From Prunella strophiata (taxonomy: Eukaryota; Chordata; Aves; Passeriformes; Prunellidae), in assembly GCA_036583965.1 (NCBI GenBank), contig JAZBQD010000034.1, forward strand, positions 4,147,347 to 4,211,346: a stretch of DNA of 64,000 nt. Reading direction: 5' to 3'. Below the pieces are notes generated by a model. That model did not search any database and was not told where the DNA came from. It saw only the letters and a list, made by a program, of their open reading frames with translations. Numbering within the stretch: the stretch's first letter is position 1; the number at the start of each line of letters is the position of its first letter. The position numbers were made by a program, and so were the translations under genes. This document shows, one piece after another, positions 60,964-64,000 of this stretch.

Positions 60964-61135
60964 GACAGGACACAGGGGACAGGGATGGACAGACAGGACA
61001 CAGGGGACAGGGATGGACAGGGATGGACAGACAGGACACAGGGGACAGGGATGGACAGACAGGACACAGGGGACAGGGATGGACAGGGATGGACAGACAG
61101 GACACAGGGGACAGGGATGGACAGGACATGATGTA
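60964..61135. repeat. 28/38-bp compound tandem repeat
   Basis: A 28-bp unit (GACAGGACACAGGGGACAGG plus GATGGACA) is repeated about five times. In two copies an extra GGGATGGACA decamer is added, giving 38 bp. It directly abuts the A/B array and shares the GGACA building block with it, so the two probably have a common origin. Confidence 0.9.
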
Positions 61136-61161
61136 CATGGAGTACAGGGGATGGACAGACA

Positions 61162-63049
61162 GGACATGGAGTTCCATGGCTTGTACAGGACACAGAGCAC
61201 ACACACTGTACAGGACAGGACATGGAGTTCCATGGGCTGTACAGGACACAGAGCACACACACTGTACAGGACAGGACATGGAGTTCCATGGGCTGTACAG
61301 GACACAGAGCACACACACTGTACAGGACAGGACATGGAGTTCCATGGGCTGTACAGGACACAGAGCACACACACTGTACAGGACAGGACATGGGTGTCAC
61401 ACACACTGTACAGGACAGGACATGGAGTTCCATGGGCTGTACAGGACACAGAGCACACACACTGTACAGGACAGGACATGGGTGTCACACACACTGTACA
61501 GGACAGGACATGGGTGTCACACACACTGTACAGGACAGGACATGGGTGTCACACACACTGTACAGGACAGGACATGGAGTTCCATGGGCTGTACAGGACA
61601 CAGAGCACACACACTGTACAGGACAGGACATGGAGTTCCATGGGCTGTACAGGACACAGAGCACACACACTGTACAGGACAGGACATGGGTGTCACACAC
61701 ACTGTACAGGACAGGACATGGGTGTCACACACACTGTACAGGACAGGACATGGGTGTCACACACACTGTACAGGACAGGACATGGGTGTCACACACACTG
61801 TACAGGACAGGACATGGGTGTCACACACACTGTACAGGACAGGACATGGGTGTCACACACACTGTACAGGACAGGACATGGAGTTCCATGGGCTGTACAG
61901 GACACAGAGCACACACACTGTACAGGACAGGACATGGGTGTCACACACACTGTACAGGACAGGACATGGAGTTCCATGGGCTGTACAGGACACAGAGCAC
62001 ACACACTGTACAGGACAGGACATGGAGTTCCATGGGCTGTACAGGACACAGAGCACACACACTGTACAGGACAGGACATGGGTGTCACACACACTGTACA
62101 GGACAGGACATGGGTGTCACACACACTGTACAGGACAGGACATGGAGTTCCATGGGCTGTACAGGACACAGAGCACACACACTGTACAGGACAGGACATG
62201 GAGTTCCATGGGCTGTACAGGACACAGAGCACACACACTGTACAGGACAGGACATGGGTGTCACACACACTGTACAGGACAGGACATGGAGTTCCATGGG
62301 CTGTACAGGACACAGAGCACACACACTGTACAGGACAGGACATGGAGTTCCATGGGCTGTACAGGACACAGAGCACACACACTGTACAGGACAGGACATG
62401 GAGTTCCATGGGCTGTACAGGACACAGAGCACACACACTGTACAGGACAGGACATGGAGTTCCATGGGCTGTACAGGACACAGAGCACACACACTGTACA
62501 GGACAGGACATGGGTGTCACACACACTGTACAGGACAGGACATGGAGTTCCATGGGCTGTACAGGACACAGAGCACACACACTGTACAGGACAGGACATG
62601 GGTGTCACACACACTGTACAGGACAGGACATGGAGTTCCATGGGCTGTACAGGACACAGAGCACACACACTGTACAGGACAGGACATGGAGTTCCATGGG
62701 CTGTACAGGACACAGAGCACACACACTGTACAGGACAGGACATGGAGTTCCATGGGCTGTACAGGACACAGAGCACACACACTGTACAGGACAGGACATG
62801 GAGTTCCATGGGCTGTACAGGACACAGAGCACACACACTGTACAGGACAGGACATGGAGTTCCATGGGCTGTACAGGACACAGAGCACACACACTGTACA
62901 GGACAGGACATGGGTGTCACACACACTGTACAGGACAGGACATGGAGTTCCATGGGCTGTACAGGACACAGAGCACACACACTGTACAGGACAGGACATG
63001 GGTGTCACACACACTGTACAGGACAGGACATGGAGTTCCACACTAGGAC
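61162..63049. repeat. Mosaic minisatellite of two units, A (56 bp) and B (32 bp)
   Basis: Both units begin GGACATGG and end ACACACACTGTACAGGACA. A contains GAGTTCCATGGGCTGTACAG and a second CTGTACAG palindrome; B lacks the middle and has a GTGTC link. I count 23 A and 18 B, in the order A4 B1 A1 B3 A2 B6 A1 B1 A2 B2 A2 B1 A4 B1 A1 B1 A5 B1 A1 B1, then a broken A. The sum 23x56 + 18x32 = 1,864 equals the distance from 61162 to 63026 exactly. Within each type copies look identical except the first A (CTTGTACAGG). Long open frames here follow from both lengths being 2 modulo 3 with no stops. Confidence 0.97.
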
Positions 63050-64000
63050 ACGATGCACACCCAGCCCAGGCAGCTCCCAGGCTGGAGGAGGAACACACAC
63101 AGCAGGACCTGGTGTCACACCCCTGTGGTCCCAGGACACGGCTCCTCTGCCCAGAACACCACAACTGTCCACCTGCCCCAGTGCCACAAGCAGCACAGTG
63201 TCCACTTGCCAGCACAGGTGTCACACACTCCACCTCACCTGCCATCCCAGCAGCTCCCAGGCGGAGGGGACAAGCAAGCTGCCCAGTACGCTCAACAACA
63301 CACTTGCTGACAGCTCCCAGCTGCCACACACTCACTGCAAGAGCTGCTTCAAACATTAGCCACTAATGAGTCAACAATTACAGAATTCTGCATTAATTAT
63401 TAAAATTTTACACCTAAAAACAAATCGAAAGAAATGCTTCTCCTTTTTTTTTTTTCTTTTTCCAACAGTACTTTTATTTATTTATTTTAAAGCAGGTGAT
63501 TATTTTTTCTTCTGCTCCAGAGCCTTGATTCACTTCCTGCAGGTGTCCTGCTGCTTCTTGGGGGGGATTTCACTAATGCAGGAAGACATTTGCCAGAAAA
63601 CATCTGTTGGAGAAGGATATTGAACACCGAAGCTGCAGTCAGAGGGTTATTTTGGATAACAGGAGGATGTTGTTCACACAGCACAGGATGTCTAAGGGCT
63701 TATGAAGTGTCTCAGCACACAATGATGTGACTCCAGCAAAATGCTCAGGAATCTGTGTGTATTTTACAGGCTAACAGCAGGATTGAGTCCGTTACTGCAC
63801 ACACAGCTGGAATAGTAAACTCCAGCTTTCCACCAGATTCATTTCACCAGATTGTATTTTCTAGTTTGCACTCATTATTCCCCTCCTAATTTTGTAAAAA
63901 TTATCCCCTCTCTGAAATAAAAATAACTCCTCACTGTGCCCTTCACAACATACCCTGAAGAGAAAATCTCATCTAAGGACAATAATACACTAAAAATTCA
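63050..64000. other. Right flank, unannotated
   Basis: Unique sequence. The first 300 bp continue a CA/CACAC-rich bias from the array; the rest is AT-rich with a T-run near 63,446-63,456. No gene is seen. Confidence 0.55.

Noticed and set aside
60881..63366. Histidine/threonine-rich frames of 700-810 codons
   Set aside because: Produced by the 56/32-bp mosaic array; both lengths are 2 modulo 3, so frames interchange.
1..64000. Exons of the expected neighbours FGF1 and NDFIP1
   Set aside because: No stretch translates to the conserved FGF core or the NDFIP membrane region in any frame I read.
1..64000. tRNA, rRNA or microRNA genes
   Set aside because: No A/B box pair with cloverleaf, no rRNA motif and no hairpin outside repeats convinced me.

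Overview
The window is vertebrate, almost certainly avian, nuclear DNA with one recognisable protein-coding gene, SPRY4 (Sprouty 4), on the + strand. The bird assignment rests on many short 3'-end relics of CR1 LINEs (the dominant avian retrotransposon), an avian-style endogenous retrovirus LTR, very homogeneous long minisatellites, and a Sprouty-4 protein that is close to, but clearly diverged from, the mammalian one. I see nothing prokaryotic: no operons, no ribosome binding sites, no CRISPR.

Layout. 1-3.2 kb: two arrays of the same 38-bp minisatellite (39 and 13 copies). 3.2-24 kb: gene-poor sequence with CR1 relics, mostly antisense. 24-26.7 kb: rising CpG density ending in a CpG island that carries the likely SPRY4 promoter and a noncoding first exon with a consensus splice donor. 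26.7-36.1 kb: the SPRY4 intron. 36.12-37.06 kb: acceptor, 45-nt 5' UTR remainder and the whole 296-codon reading frame in one exon. 37.06 to about 40.44 kb: a long 3' UTR. 40.5-55 kb: intergenic sequence with CR1 relics all in + orientation, an ERV LTR with a primer-binding-site-like sequence, and a 1.5-kb 12-bp minisatellite next to it. 55.5-63 kb: a cluster of minisatellites, including a 41-bp unit repeated 84 times and a mosaic array of two related units (56 and 32 bp). 63-64 kb: unremarkable sequence.

None of the very long open frames over the minisatellites looks like a real gene. Unit lengths of 38, 41, 56 and 32 bp are not multiples of three and carry no stop in the open phases, so several frames stay open at once. 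The only system whose parts work together here is SPRY4 itself: CpG-island promoter, noncoding exon, intron, coding exon and AU-rich 3' UTR of a feedback inhibitor of receptor tyrosine kinase/ERK signalling. The most unusual sequence features are the four-fold repeated promoter module at 26.33-26.55 kb, the two-letter mosaic minisatellite at 61.2-63.0 kb, and the LTR/12-mer composite at 42.1-44.2 kb. From general knowledge of this locus in other vertebrates the neighbours should be FGF1 and NDFIP1, but I found no exon of either.
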